DNA of 64,000 nucleotides from Oncomelania hupensis. Lineage: Eukaryota; Mollusca; Gastropoda; Littorinimorpha; Pomatiopsidae. The notes beneath the pieces were generated by a model. The model had not been told where the DNA came from and ran no database searches. It was given only the letters and a program-made list of their open reading frames with translations. Location: assembly GCA_036898135.1 (NCBI GenBank), contig CM072514.1:86359581-86423580 (forward strand), read 5' to 3'. Position 1 is the stretch's first letter; every line of letters starts with the position of its first letter. This document shows, in pieces, positions 11,846 to 25,775 of the stretch. The translations under genes and the position numbers were made by a program.

Positions 11846-11876
11846 GATAGACAGACAGACAGACAGACAGAGACAG
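11765..11876. repeat. (GA)n then (GACA)n microsatellite
   Basis: About 55 bases of GA followed by GACA repeats, about 100 bases upstream of the zinc-finger exon acceptor. Confidence 0.95.
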
Positions 11877-11974
11877 GGTGTGAAGTGGTGTGTATGAGGA
11901 TTTGAAAGCAGCACAGTATATAGGCCATTTTGCTGACTTCAGAATTCTCAGCTATTACTGTTTTATGTTTGCAG

Positions 11975-14271
11975 TGACGCAGGACAAAATGAAGGACAGC
12001 GCCACAACGACCCCGCCGTCATTTTGCCCCATCGTGGTGAAGCAAGAACCACGTGACGGCGACCACGACGTCCCCACCAACGGCTATAACAACAACATCA
12101 GCGTCAGCGACCACCACGACGGCGCCGTGGACCTGAGGGCTAGCAGCGAGGCTAAGAGTGGCCGGGCAGGAGGAGGGCTGACGGTGTCGACGGCCGACGA
12201 CCTGGTAGCGGAGATCGCGCGGCGTGTGCGAGAAGAGAGCGGGCTGCGAGGGCTGGAGCTGACGCCGGTGAACAATCTGCCGCCATTGGTCAGCGACCTG
12301 AAAGGGTCTGCCACCGCTCTAGGGCTGTACACCGCTCCTCCGCCTCTCACCTCCCCCGCACTGCTGTCGGAAGGCCGCGGAAAGTCACGCGGCGAGTACG
12401 CATGTAGCGAGTGCAGCTCGCGCTTTGACACGGCACGCGACTACCGCGCCCACGTCCTGACCCACAAAGTGCTGATGGCCGAGTCCCGACTGCGCGCGGC
12501 CCAGGCGGAGGGGGACGAGGACGGGTTGCTGACGGGGCTGGGAGGGGCGATGGATGGCACCAGCTGCTTCACTTGCGAAGACTGCCAGGCCAGGTTCAGC
12601 AGTCGTGACACCTACGCCATGCACATGCTAATCCGCGCCAAGAACGACGCTTGCTTCCCCGTCAACACCCACCTCTCACACGCCACCATCTCCCCGCCCG
12701 CTGACAGCAACGTCACCACCTCCGTCAGCACCGCCTCCATCGCCAGTTACAATAGCCAGCGGGACGTCACGGTGGCCAGCACACTGTCAGCCCACAGTAC
12801 GGCGCTACTGGCCGAGTCTCGCAGTCAGGACGTCAAGCGGGAGGCCGCCTCCGTGAGCGAGACACGACGCCTGCAGGAGCAGCACGCCTTGATGGCCAGC
12901 CTGGGTCTGGACCTGGCACGAGTTGACTACAGCGCCTGGTGGGCTAAGTATCTGCCCTGGGTCACCGCCGGTTCCCTAGTGGGCAGTACGGGTAGTTTGG
13001 GCAGTGTCGGGGAAACGGACGCTACGGCATTGCCCCTAGTTTGCTACGTGTGCGGGGAGTTGTTCAGTAACCGTGACGCCCTGGCCATGCACGTACTATT
13101 CCACACGCGCGACAACCCCTCCCCTAAGGACAGCGCAGAGGCCAAATCGTGGCGCAAAAGCCAGCTGTCCTCCCTAGACCCCGCCTTGTCCATCGCCGCC
13201 TCCTCCGCCTCCACTCTGGCCTCCAACCTGCTGTTGATGGGCCACGCCGCGCGACAGCTCCACACATCACTTGATCGCCCCTACACCCACTTGCCCACCG
13301 CCAGCCACCTCAATGCCCACCCGGGTCTCCACAGCCCCACCAACGCCGCTGTCGCCTCCGCCGCTGCCGCTGCCGTGGCCGCCATCACGAGGGATACCAC
13401 AACGCCGGGCAGTGTGGAGGGTAGTGGACAACCGGGGAAGGCGGTAAGTGTGGCCAGAACCGAGATCAACGGTCACCGGCTGGCAGGTTGGACAGCGGGC
13501 AGGGACGGGAACTCTGACAGAGACGCGTTGTCCGTCACCCTGCCCCAGCGTGGATCTTCTGCCCCCGTTTTCAGCTCCACCACCACCTCATTAGCCAATG
13601 CTGACGTCAACAAGACTCTCTTTGGACAATTTGGTGATAACGTCACGACATCCGTCATTGATAAACCTCGCCCTCTATCGGCAGATCACGTCGATCTTCG
13701 GAATCATCCGTCCTCCTCCGTCTTGCTGTCTCTGACTTCATCCACTGAGCGACGTCACAGCGACGACGTCATCAATATGCGTCACAGGGAGTCCTTGTTC
13801 GCGAGCGGCGTCAATCAGACGTGGTCCAGCACCGTGGACGCCGCCAACGTGTATCGTCTGCACAGACTGAAAAAGCTCAGGCTGGCCAAGGGCGTGTACA
13901 GGCGAACAGGCGCCCGCGGTCGCCCGCCCATGACCATCTATGGAAGGAGAGGTGCGGGCGCCCCGTCCCTTGCACACCGCTCTCTTCCATCAGCCTCTTT
14001 CTCCCTGTCTGCACCCACCACCTCCACCTCTACCTCCCACAGCTTCTCCTCTTCCTCGTCGACGTCCAAGTTCAGCAGCCTGGTGCAGGTGCTGGCTTCA
14101 TCGGGTCACGAGGTGAGCACGTGCAGCCACTGCGAGCTGCTGTTCGGGGACCGGACGCTTTACCAACTGCACATGGGCTTGCACAACGTCAACAATCCCT
14201 GGCAGTGCAACGCTTGTGGGCTGGTCTGCACGTCACGGCTCCATTTCGCCACTCACACGCTTCACTATTGA
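11975..14271 (+). CDS. C2H2 zinc-finger protein, Hunchback/Ikaros-like C-terminal fingers (last exon)
   Basis: A GC-rich frame of about 760 codons ends at TGA 14269-14271. A pyrimidine-rich tract ending TTTGCAG at 11974 is a good 3' splice site, so I place the exon start at 11975; the first downstream ATG is 11989, and the frame upstream of the acceptor runs back toward a GA repeat and is probably intronic. A sumoylation-type VKQEP motif lies near 12046. Five zinc-finger-like units are visible: about 12397-12465 (C2H2), 12565-12650 (C2HC-like, one histidine replaced), 13036-13110 (C2H2), and a C-terminal pair at 14116-14271. The pair reads HCELLFGDRTLYQLHMGLH then WQCNACG, the layout of the dimerising fingers of Hunchback and Ikaros proteins. 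Long Ser/Thr/Ala-rich linkers separate the fingers. The likely role is a nuclear DNA-binding transcription factor. Assignment to Hunchback, Ikaros/Pegasus or a spiralian-specific group is open. Confidence 0.82.
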
Positions 14272-14600
14272 CATCATCCCTCGCGCCCTCTGTGACGTCA
14301 AATAATCATGAACACAGGAAATGATGTGAAGTCATCGTAGACGGAACTATCTTCGTCAAACGTATGATGTCATAGACAGTTATCAGACATAGACATATCA
14401 TGAGTAATGTTGTGAAGGTAGAATCAGACAACTAACAAGATATTGACTGTGGATGTGATGTAAAAGAGATCATTTGCTGATACTGTTGACGTACTTTACA
14501 TTGGAATCACCTTCTCAGACACTTGCCTCGTCGGACCTACCTTATAGCCATACAATTATTATTAAACTAAATAAATGTAATGGGTATGCAGCCATTTTAT
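14272..14600 (+). other. Probable 3' UTR with AATAAA signal
   Basis: AT-rich sequence follows the zinc-finger stop codon. A canonical AATAAA lies at 14570-14575, about 300 bases downstream. Confidence 0.5.
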
Positions 14601-15318
14601 TATAGTTACAATTACATGTAAAACATTTGCTAGAAATGTGTGTAATTTAAGAATTTAACAATAATAATAACTACTAATAAGCTTAATTAATTAGCAATTT
14701 TTCGTAGGAATACATCAGCGTAAAGCACAGATTATTAAGTTGTCCTTTGGACAATCAGCACATTCAAGTGGACAGTCGAGGTGTATTTTATCGTTGGTGA
14801 TGTTTTTGGGTGGACAGATCTGTGACAAGTTTATGTACTTCTCTAACTTCGGCAAACTATGTCGTGATTTGGAAGATTTCAGATTCAGATTCAGAAAACT
14901 TAGACATTGTAACATGCAGTTACGTTTGTACATAGATGGATTCAGAATAGAATCAGAAGCCTTGATTTTGATTCGCATTCCATCTCCTTATAACATGGTA
15001 CAGTGGTTCTTCTAGAGAAAAGAACGGTAACTCATTTTACCCACCCCCGTTACCCCGCTCTCCATTTTCCCCTCTCTTAATGAAGTTTTGCCATCGAGCT
15101 TGACACAGATACTATACTTCGCTATCAATTTCCACAGGAAACCAAGTTTTTGTGTTGTACATGTACATAATCCAGTTGTTCAATAAACGAACCATTTCCT
15201 ACAGTAAATACACAGGTTTATGTTTTGAGTCCTCTTACCCCAATCCCCCTCCTCCCCCCCTTCCCCGCCTCTTTTCAAGCTACACGTAAAAGGATTAGGA
15301 TTTTAACTCTGATGGACT
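14601..15318. other. Unassigned sequence
   Basis: No supported gene. Overlapping open frames on both strands at 14715-15015 are mutually antisense and have no recognisable domain. C-rich patches lie at 15040-15075 and 15240-15270. Confidence 0.4.
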
Positions 15319-15614
15319 TGGGGTAGCCTCGTGGCACAGTGGCTTAGCCGCTGGTTTCCTATTCCGAAAGCGCCGCGGGTTCGTACCTTGCATGGGACGA
15401 GCTTCAGTGACTTTAATACCAGACTTTTCAGGTCACAGAGGGTTTTCTTCTGGTAATCCGGTTTCCTCCCTCCGTTCATTAATGGTTTTGGAAGCAGTCA
15501 GTCTAAGTTTCAAACGTTACAAGTTCAAGCCTATTCCGCCTTCTGTAATAGCGTTCTCTTCAGATCACCGCGCTTTGAGTACGATTGAGAAAAAAAAGCG
15601 CGTGATAGCATCCT

Positions 15615-15685
<71 letters not shown>

Positions 15686-15690
15686 ATTAT
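15319..15690 (+). mobile_element. tRNA-derived SINE with (ATT)n tail
   Basis: A tRNA-like head carries an A-box-like TAGCCTCGTGG (about 15324) and a B-box-like GGGTTCGTACC (about 15377). A body segment, GGGTTTTCTTCTGGTAATCC followed by GGTTTCCTCCC, resembles the conserved central domain found in several animal SINE superfamilies. The element ends GCGCGTGATAGCATCCTG and runs into about 70 bases of ATT triplets, which look like an expanded SINE tail. Confidence 0.75.
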
Positions 15691-15922
15691 TTGATTGGAG
15701 AAAAAAAGTATACGAAATAAAGTGTACTAGAGTGTGCCTTTAACAGGTGGAATGTAAAATCCTTGGTGAAGCGCGTTTGCAAGGAAAGTCAAAATGTGGT
15801 TGTTTAAGATGTGGTTTGATCCTGACTACTTGATTTAATGTTTCACGTAAAGACACGCCGATGTTGTTGCGGATGTTAGACGGCTTGTACAGCGCGGCTT
15901 TTCCCCGGCTATAGTACAAAGC

Positions 15923-16260
<338 letters not shown>

Positions 16261-16479
16261 TTATAAAGTGCGATCATCCACATCTCGAATCCAGCTCATA
16301 TTGAAGTAAGGTATCATTTAAATTTGATAAGATTCCACAATAATGACAGGTCATGCGACAGCCCATCATTGCATGACGCTGTATAAAATAATGAATGAAG
16401 TGCTTGGCTGAACAAAATAAACATTATGGATATTTGGATATTTCCCATTGGTATTTTGGTGTAGTCTTTATATAATAAA

Positions 16480-16690
16480 TGAAGTGTGTGTGTGTGTGTG
16501 TGTGTGTGTATTTGTGTGTGTGTGTGTTTGTGTTTGAATGTGTGTGTGTGTGTGCTTATGTCTGGTGCCTGTCTTTCCTCTCTCTGTTGGTCTGTCTGTT
16601 CATGTCCCCGTAACGTAAGCCTACCTGTCCCTGTCTCTTCCTCTGTCTCTCTGTCTCTGTCTTTTAATCTCTGTCTCTACCTTAACCAAC
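16480..16690. repeat. (TG)n then CTGTCT-rich tract
   Basis: A TG run with interruptions to about 16556, followed by a pyrimidine-rich CTGTCTCT stretch. Confidence 0.85.
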
Positions 16691-17984
16691 ATTTTCTTCG
16701 CTATTGTGACCTAGGTTTACAATGGGAAACATGTCCTACACACCTACCTTCCATTTCTTGTCATTGAACCTTATTCTCATCATAGTCTAGTTATGCAAAG
16801 ACTGGGAGTCACGGTGTGACATCGTCAAAGTTGCTAGTATCTTATTTGGGCTGGGAACGACTAGGAGAATTCTGATTGGTCGACGCATTACACAATTCGA
16901 CGCATGCGCACAGTGCTATCGTAGTCTTAGTAAGGATTAGGGTTAGGGTTAGAGTTACGACGCCTAAGAACATCGTGAAAAAGCCGGCCCGACTGCGAAC
17001 TTGTTTTTTCCAACCAAGTTCCAGTCATTCGCCGAAAAAGGCAATTACCGAAGTCGAACGAAGCTCTCCGAGTCGAGAGAAGCCATCCGATGTTTTACAA
17101 ACGAATGCTGGCAGGACTACGTGAAACCACAGGCTGGGAAGTCTCGTCTTTCGTAGGCCTCAATTACATACTAAACTACGTACGTATGTAGGAGGCCCAC
17201 GAGTTTACAAAGACGAAAGAACGAACGAAAAACGATGCTTAACGTCCTATTGCATGAGCGTTAAGGACAATAAAATTGGGCTAAAAAGCCCTCATCATAC
17301 ATATTTACCAGACCATTTGGTCTGGCTCAAGAAAAGACTTCAGAGCCTGTGGTGAAACATCCGTGCATAAAAATAGCCGCTGTTGCTTCTAGATCTAATT
17401 CTATTTCGATCTGCACAGCTTCAAGCTGTAAGTCAAGTCGAGAAACGCATTTTGAAGCAGTTATTATTATTATTATTTTATGATGATCAATATACTGACA
17501 CAATTAGTAATAAAGAGTAAAAGTAATACATAACACATAATGCACACATTCAACGATTTCACATCTATATCAACAATAAAACCATGACAAAATTTCAAAG
17601 CGCTATGGATACGTTGATGTCTCTTCAGCACAACAAGGCAAAGCAAGTTTATAATGGTCTAAAAAAAAACAGTGACATTTTTATTATTTAACTAATAATT
17701 ATTATTCTTTTTAACTGATACATTAAATTTGTTATATGTATTTCAATGATATGTATTTTAATGAGAAACACGTATTAAAAAACATGTTGCGTGGCAGGCG
17801 GAAATTTCCATAAATCATCTGAAAACTTTGGTAAATCTATAAGAAAAAAATAACCAGTAACACCATCTGAATATTTCGGGTTGCACCCAACTTCAGCAAA
17901 AACAAACAAAACGTCACTGACCATATTTACACCATTGAGCACGCACAGTAGCACACTATTCTTTTCTTTTTTTTTTAAAGGTAG

Positions 17985-18054
17985 GATTAATAATAATAAT
18001 AATTTTAAAAACAAATAATGATAATAACAAACAAATAATAATAATAATAATATT

Positions 18055-18093
<39 letters not shown>

Positions 18094-18117
18094 TTAACTA
18101 AATAACTATCTAGTAAG

Positions 18118-18189
<72 letters not shown>

Positions 18190-18190
18190 A
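17985..18190. repeat. (AAT)n and (CTA)n microsatellites
   Basis: AAT triplets at about 17985-18095 and CTA triplets at about 18119-18189, lying inside the inverted-repeat element. Confidence 0.95.
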
Positions 18191-18400
18191 CGAAGTTGTG
18201 GTCTTGATTTTGTGGTCCTGATTCGGCTCTTTGCAGTCCGCTGGACCCTGTAAGCAATGAATAACTAATTAGCTATTAATTTAACTCTGATCTCGAGTTG
18301 TCTTGATTTTGTGGTCCTGATTCGGCTCTTTGAAGTCCGCTGGACCCTGTAAGCAATGAATAACTAACAATTACTTGAACTCTGATCTAGAGTTATAAAA
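18190..18400 (-). repeat. Tandem pair of Z-family repeat ends (~105 bp each)
   Basis: The segment TGGTCCTGATTCGGCTCTTT ... GTAAGCAATGAATAACTAA occurs twice (about 18202 and 18311). Its reverse complement introduces the Z-repeat copies near 58880 and 61342, and a short piece is at 53318-53345. Confidence 0.75.
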
Positions 18401-18954
18401 AAAAATTCGCTTCGCCTACTCGTCCTTCTTCGGAAATTTAAAGATTCAAATCTTATAAAGTATAGGTCTAAATATTATTAATTAGAATAGATAAATTATA
18501 GTTTATACATTTATTTACGTATAAAACAAACAATACAGGTCTAATGTAAATTAAGCCTATGGTTACTGTATAACAGTGTCTACTTGGTTCTAGGCAGGAA
18601 ATGGGGAATACTATTATTAGCCTACTGCTGAGAACTAACAAAATGCAAATCAAGGAACGCAACTATTAAATATAGTCGATAATAACAAAGTATACCGTTG
18701 GGAAATGCTAATCTGCGTAAATCGAACAGAATTAGAAGCAACAGCGATCATTTTTAATGTCAACTAGTCGTAGTCATGCAAGCATCATTTCGTAACACCT
18801 CGGAGAGCTTCGTTCGACTTCGGTGATTGCCTTTTTGGGCGAATGACTGGAACTAGGTTGGAAAAAACAAGTTTGCGGCCCGACTTGACCTGGCGCATGC
18901 GCCAAGGTGCCCGGCTAAAAGTAAGATGCCGAGAACTTTGACGATGTTACAACG

Positions 18955-19760
18955 GCATAAATATTTTGAGCTACGTTAAAGACCTCCACCTTCTTACCCC
19001 CAACCCCCACCCCACTCGTCTACCGCCCTTTATCATACCCCTACACACACACACTCACACACACCTTCCCCCACCCCCTAATATCTTTCCCCCACGTCTC
19101 CGAAATCCTCCATTTCTACCTTGTCCAGATTTGAAAGAGGCGATGTGTGGCATAAATACTTGATGTGCCGTCGCCATTGTGGCCAAGACTTTGAGTTATG
19201 TAAGGCTGGTCGATACCACCGCTTATACATTATTTATTATTCTTTCTATTTCTTTCTTCTCTTTCTCTTTTCTGGTCGCTCCATTATATTAAGTATTTTA
19301 TCTTTTCTCTCGCTTCACTTTTTCGGTCCATTATTTTAGCATTCCCTTTTCTTTTCTTTTTCTTTAGGTGATGCTTACCAAACATCCGCTAGTCCATTAC
19401 ATGCATTAAGTAGACCTGTTCCGTTTAATTCTGTCTGTATGTTCTTTAATTATTTCTACTCTTTTCTTGTCGGTTCATGATTTATAAATTCCTTTTCATT
19501 TATTTTTATCCTGTTTTTTTTGTTATTTCTTCTATCTATTGTTTTCATTTTTATTCTCTTTTCTCTTCCCACTTTACATCTGTTAAGTATACAATGATAT
19601 TACAAAATCTGTATTTAATTATTTTTTTTAATTACTAAACAATTCAGACTGTAACTTAAAGCAGAATATAACCTTTCTCCCTTTCTCTTTGATAAACTCC
19701 AATACCTCTCTTAATATACAATCTGTCTGTGCTGTGCACTTCTATATTCAAAGTTCGCAA
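18955..19760. other. Unassigned pyrimidine-rich sequence
   Basis: T/C-rich sequence on the + strand, with (AC)n at 19044-19062. No gene supported. Confidence 0.45.
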
Positions 19761-19786
19761 ATATAATAATAATAATAATAATAATA

Positions 19787-19878
<92 letters not shown>

Positions 19879-20155
19879 CATCATCATCATCATTATCATC
19901 ATCATCATCATGAAGAAGAAGAAGAAGAAGAAGAAGAAGAAGAAGAAGAAGAAGAAGAAGAAGAAGAAGAAGAAGAAGAAGAAGAAGAAGAAGAAGAAGA
20001 AGAACAAGAAGAAGAAGAAGAAGAACAAGAAGAAGAAGAACAAGAACAAGAACAAGAACAAGAACAAAAACAAGAAGACAAGAACAAGAACAAGAACACG
20101 AAGAACAAGAACAAAAAAAAGAACCAGAACAAGAAGAACAAGAGCAAGAGCAAGA
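19761..20155. repeat. Compound triplet microsatellite AAT-ATT-ATC-GAA
   Basis: A short AAT run flips into about 90 bases of ATT, then ATC triplets, then about 95 bases of pure GAA, degrading into GAACAA hexamers up to 20155. It borders the Z repeat that begins with a TTACA pentamer run. Confidence 0.95.
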
Positions 20156-20766
20156 ACATTACATTACATTACATGGTTATTGCTTTAGGTTTAGCGGAGT
20201 CTTCCGAGCCAAATCAGGACGAAAATATCAAGACCACAACTTCGCTGGAAGAAGACTCACTTCTCATCCGCATAGAAGATCTGCCGAAACAACCCTAGTG
20301 GTAACACTGAAAGCACTCCTACAGCCTGTCACTTTACAATAAAGACATCCCACGCAGGAGACGCTGAGGCTATACTTTAATTTATCGAACCCACGTTTAC
20401 AAAAGCAAAATAAAATACAAACATCATTATAAAATATCAACAAAACACATACATACAAAAAGGCCTACATTGCTAAATAATAACATCATAGGACGCCCCA
20501 TTGACACCTGGCAGAAAGCGTCCAATATTCCCAAGCTGATCCAACAGACCTCACATACAAATGAGGAGTTTTGTTCCCGAAGAGTTTTCAAGAAAAAAGG
20601 TAGAGGACTGGTCTGGCGAAGAAGAAAATAGTATAGTAGGTTGATAAAACAGATTAGAAATGAGAAAGAACAAAGGAGAAAGACAGCGACAGTGGGAATT
20701 TAAAGCACACAATTTCTAGAACGTGGGAATACTATTTATACTGAAACTCCGGCACCCCCACGGGGG
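20156..20766 (-). mobile_element. Dispersed repeat Z, copy 1 (~0.6 kb)
   Basis: Near-identical copies lie at 58900-59480 and 61395-61965. The + strand starts with ATTAC pentamers followed by TTATTGCTTTAGGT and CTTCCGAGCCAAATCAGGAC, so on the minus strand it ends in a (TAATG)n tail, as for a non-LTR or SINE-like element. No coding frame is conserved between copies. The family is unknown to me. Confidence 0.75.
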
Positions 20767-20835
20767 GAAGAAGAAGAAGAAGAAGAAGAAGAAGAAGAAG
20801 AAGAAGAAGAAGAAGAAGAAGAAGAAGAAGAAGAC
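20767..20835. repeat. (GAA)n microsatellite
   Basis: About 68 bases of pure GAA triplets directly at the end of Z copy 1. Confidence 0.95.
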
Positions 20836-21365
20836 ACTGGCTGTTATGTCCCCATAGGTATTTGATATAGAAATTATTTCAACTACTTTGCTGTTTGTGG
20901 TTTTGACCAAAAAAAAGTGAACGAATTATGGTTTGTTTGTTTTGTGTTCCATCCATTGGGGCGTAATATACGTCTATTTTTTTATTTAGTTTTTTTGTTT
21001 GGCTTGAATCATGGATTTTGAGTAGGCTTGACGATGTGTGGATGTGTTGTGTGTTGCCCTGTTGGTGTGACTGTTTGCTGGCGCCTGTGGACTGTGTGAT
21101 GGGATGGAGAGAGAGAGGGGGGGGGGGCAAGCGCTGATGCTGCGTGAGTGGCGTGCATGGCAGTGATTGAGAGGTAAGTTGTGTGTTACAGATGACATTT
21201 TAAGCTGAATTGGATACTTTATGTTTGCGCATAGAATTATATTGTAGGCCTATAATGTGGGTGTATGATGACGGTTGCGCGGGAGCAGATCTTACTGTTA
21301 TGACTTTTTAGACCTCATTTACGTTGTTCCATGCGTGGACGGTGTACCCAAGGCAAATTTAGGGT
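20836..21365. other. Unassigned sequence
   Basis: GT-rich sequence with a G-run at 21117-21127. No gene supported. Confidence 0.4.
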
Positions 21366-21484
21366 TTGAATCGGACAATAAAGTTGTATTGTATTGTATT
21401 GTATTTGTACTGTATTGTGTTGCGTTGTGTTGTATTGTATTTGTATTGTATTGTATGGTATGGTATGGTATGGTATTGTACTAA
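21366..21484 (+). repeat. (TTGTA)n pentanucleotide tract after a possible LINE/SINE 3' end
   Basis: The preceding GGACAATAAAG followed by TTGTA repeats looks like a retroposon 3' end whose tail expanded. The tail later switches to a GGTAT variant. Confidence 0.7.
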
Positions 21485-21935
21485 CGTATGATGCTTCTAT
21501 TATGACAGTGTGCGTGGCCTGATTTATATAATTAATGTCCAGTCCGCATGAGATAGTGAGTATGTGCCCCTGTGATCTTACATTTCCGTTTAGTGTAGGC
21601 CTATGTGCTTAGCGATTTTTATAATTCTTTTATGAACATATTTATCTAAAAGTCTTACGTTGTTGTATATTGATGCGATTATTGCTTGCGCCAACAGTGA
21701 TTGTTATGTTGCAATACCTTCTATCATGATTATGACACTGAACGTAAATCATGTGATAGGTATTTGTTTTCCCCATGTAACTTCTTATGATTACAGTTTA
21801 AATGGTTAATTCAGTAATGTCTTCTTGATATACTTTTATCCTGTTTTATTGTTTATTGTTGTTATACTGTCCTTTATCGTCTTGTAACATTTATATCTGG
21901 CACCACGTGTGAATTTCTCTTTGATTGAGATAATA
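21485..21935. other. Unassigned AT-rich sequence
   Basis: No gene supported; it may be body sequence of the retroposon whose tail is at 21936. Confidence 0.35.
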
Positions 21936-22127
21936 AAGTGATCGTATTCGTATTCGTATTCGTATACTGTATTGTATTTTTATTGTATTGTATTGTACTG
22001 TATTGTACTGTATTGTACTGTATTGTATTGTATTGTATGGTATGGTATTGTAGTGTATTGTATTGTACTGTATTGTATTATATTGTATGGTATTGTATTG
22101 TGTTGTATTGTATTGTGTTGTATTGTT
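21936..22127 (+). repeat. (GTATTC)n then (TTGTA)n tail tract
   Basis: AATAAAGTGATC runs into GTATTC hexamers and then a long pentanucleotide tract with GTACT, GGTAT and GTATT variants. This is a second retroposon-tail-like signature. Confidence 0.7.
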
Positions 22128-22208
22128 TGAAGAAGAAGAAGACTAATACTAATAATCCATTTTTGACAGCGCAAAACCAAATTAAAAGCTTGCTCTAAGC
22201 GCTCGCCC

Positions 22209-22292
22209 GTATACACACACACACACACACACACACAAAACATACACACACACACACAAAACACACACGCACACACATACACACACACACAG
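22209..22292. repeat. (CA)n microsatellite
   Basis: Interrupted CA dinucleotides. Confidence 0.95.
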
Positions 22293-22770
22293 AGGACATA
22301 ATTGTCAAGACAACAACACAACTTTGAATATTACTTCCTTGCAGATAAAAGAACGAGGAAGGGGAGATGATCGGCATGTGTTTTGTGTGCTGGCGGCTAA
22401 TGGGTAGGCAGACGCTAAGTAGGCTTACCAAAACTACCCGCGCCAAATGAATTAAGGATGAGCTCCCCTTAAGCTGGCCATGCATTATCGAACTGAGCTG
22501 AGACAAGAAGAGATGGGGTAACTTGGTTTTCATCTATAAATAATTAGCCATGTTAAAATAATAAATGTCTTCAATAGGCAGATGGCCGGGACACAGATCT
22601 ACAATGTGCACGTACGTACATCTCAGTAAGATAATGTTTTTACTACATCACTGCAAAGGTGGGGGCATGAGAGCGGGGGTAGGTAGGGGGAGGGGATGGA
22701 GGGCGAGAGGGGAGGGTTGTCACAGGGAGTGTGAGTGTGTGGGTATGTGTTTGTATGGATGTGTGTGTCT
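22293..22770. other. Unassigned sequence
   Basis: Nothing recognised; GT-rich toward the tetranucleotide array. Confidence 0.4.
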
Positions 22771-24285
<1,515 letters not shown>

Positions 24286-24690
24286 GGTTGTATATGTGCC
24301 CATGTTGACGTGTGAGCTTTGGAGCGAGTGTTGGAAATTATATTTATTGGGTGACATCACTTATTCAGGAGCCTTTCTCTCAATGCAAACGAAAGTGTAT
24401 TTAGGATTATGGGTTTTTCATCGCCTGTTGTACATAAATAATGAAGCCCATTCTTGGTATTTTCCACATGAAATAAAAAGCCATTTCAAACTTTGTTTAG
24501 GAATCATTGATTATTTTATTTCAGCCATTCTCAACCCAAAGTAATTTTCAGAATCTCAACGAAATGATTTATTCCTGTAAAGGTTGTTGTTGTTCTACGT
24601 CCATGGTGTGGTGTGTAAGATTACTTCATCTTTGTTGGTGCCGTAAATAAAATACAAAAACAAAAACAACAGGTTTACGTTTGATAATTA
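24286..24690. other. Unassigned sequence
   Basis: No gene supported. AATAAAATACAAAAACAAAA near 24647 looks like a retroposon tail. Confidence 0.4.
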
Positions 24691-25392
24691 TTCCTTTATT
24701 CCTTCTGTTCTTGCTCATCTTGTTCTTGTTCTTCTTCATGTTCATAGTGTACGTCTTTGTCTTTCTTCTTTTTTTCTTGCTTTATTTCTTGTCTTTTCTT
24801 CTTATTCTATTTCTCATCCTCTTCCTTTTCCTCCTCCTCCTTCTTCCTTCCTTTCATTCTACTTCTTTTTAAAAAAAATCTTATTCTACTTTTCCACATC
24901 ATTCTCGTCCTCATACTCCTCCTTCTCCTCCTCTTCCGTTCTTGTTATTGTTATTTATGTTGTTATTGTGTTTTGCTCTTTTCCTTCTTCTTGTTCTTGT
25001 TGTTCTTGTTCTTTGTTTCTTCTTCTTCTCCTTCTTCTTCTTCTTCTTCTTCTTCTTCTTCTTCTTCTTCTTCTTCTTCTTCTTCTTCTTCTTCTTCTTC
25101 TTCTTCTTCTTCTCCTTCTTCTTTTTCTTCTTTTTCTTCATCTTCTCCTTCTTTTTATTTTTCTACTTCTTGTTCTTGTTCTTGTTCTTGTTCTTGTTCT
25201 TGTTCTTGTTCTTCTTCTTGTTCTTCTTCTTGTTCTTCTTCTTCTTCTTCTTCTTCTTCTTCTTCTTCTTCTTCTTCTTCTTCTTCTTCCTCTTCTCCTC
25301 CTCCTCCTCCTCCTCCTCCTTCTTCTTCTTCTTCTTCTTCTTCTTCGCCTTCTTTTCCTTCTTTTTCTTCTCCCCTTCCTCTTGCTTTTGCA
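24691..25392. repeat. (CTT)n-rich polypyrimidine tract, ~700 bp
   Basis: Imperfect CTT triplets with pure runs at about 25018-25112, 25219-25290 and 25318-25348, interspersed with CTTGTT hexamers and CTC. Poly-Phe/Ser/Leu and antisense poly-Lys/Glu frames are artefacts. Confidence 0.95.
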
Positions 25393-25775
25393 ACTGGGCT
25401 AAGGGCTGGACAGGAAATGGTGATTGTGCATGCTCTTAGATCGTAACCCACGATTGGATGTATTTTAGTTTGAAAACCTCTCGGTTGAAATCCAATGAAA
25501 TATGAATGAAATATGAAAAGATGGAACAGGGTGGTAACCAGGTAGAATAACTGAATCCACCGCACATTAATTAGTGTAGTGGTAAGGACTATAAATTGCT
25601 GTGAGGAGTGGGGAGGGTGGGGCAGTACAGATTGGAAATGACAGGAAAACAGGAAGTAGGAAGAGGCGAAGGGGGAAGAGGAGAAGAAGAAGAAGGAGGA
25701 GGGGAAGAAGAGGATGACGAAGAGGAATGAATGAAAAAGAAAACATAAACAAGAGGAAGAGTGAGGGAGCTTTGG
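25393..25775. other. Unassigned purine-rich sequence
   Basis: Purine-rich on the + strand around 25640-25770. No gene supported. Confidence 0.4.

Larger units (their letters stand above)
16817..18954. mobile_element. Candidate 2.1-kb inverted-repeat (foldback-type) element
   Basis: The left arm, about 16817-17110, and the right arm, about 18770-18954, are inverted copies. Both begin with a variant of ACATCGTCAAAGTT and share CTTGTTTTTTCCAACC, GTTCCAGTCATTCGCC and GAAGTCGAACGAAGCTCTCC. The interior (17110-18770) is AT-rich and contains ATT and CTA microsatellites plus tandem copies of another repeat at 18190-18375. No transposase-like frame is seen, so it would be non-autonomous. I could not identify a clear target-site duplication, so a chance pairing of two inserted copies of one repeat remains possible. 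Confidence 0.6.

Noticed and set aside
11890..11974. ORF start of the zinc-finger protein at 11890
   Set aside because: It lies upstream of a good 3' splice site (TTTGCAG at 11974) and just after a GA/GACA microsatellite; composition differs from the GC-rich coding part. A real start here cannot be fully excluded.
12084..13977. Minus-strand frames opposite the zinc-finger exon
   Set aside because: Antisense shadows of a GC-rich coding region; no domain recognised.
13821..14324. 167-codon + frame overlapping the zinc-finger exon
   Set aside because: Alternative-frame shadow; the zinc-finger frame carries the recognisable cysteines and histidines.
14715..15015. Overlapping + and - frames of about 90 codons
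   Set aside because: Mutually antisense, low complexity, no domain; outside any supported transcript.
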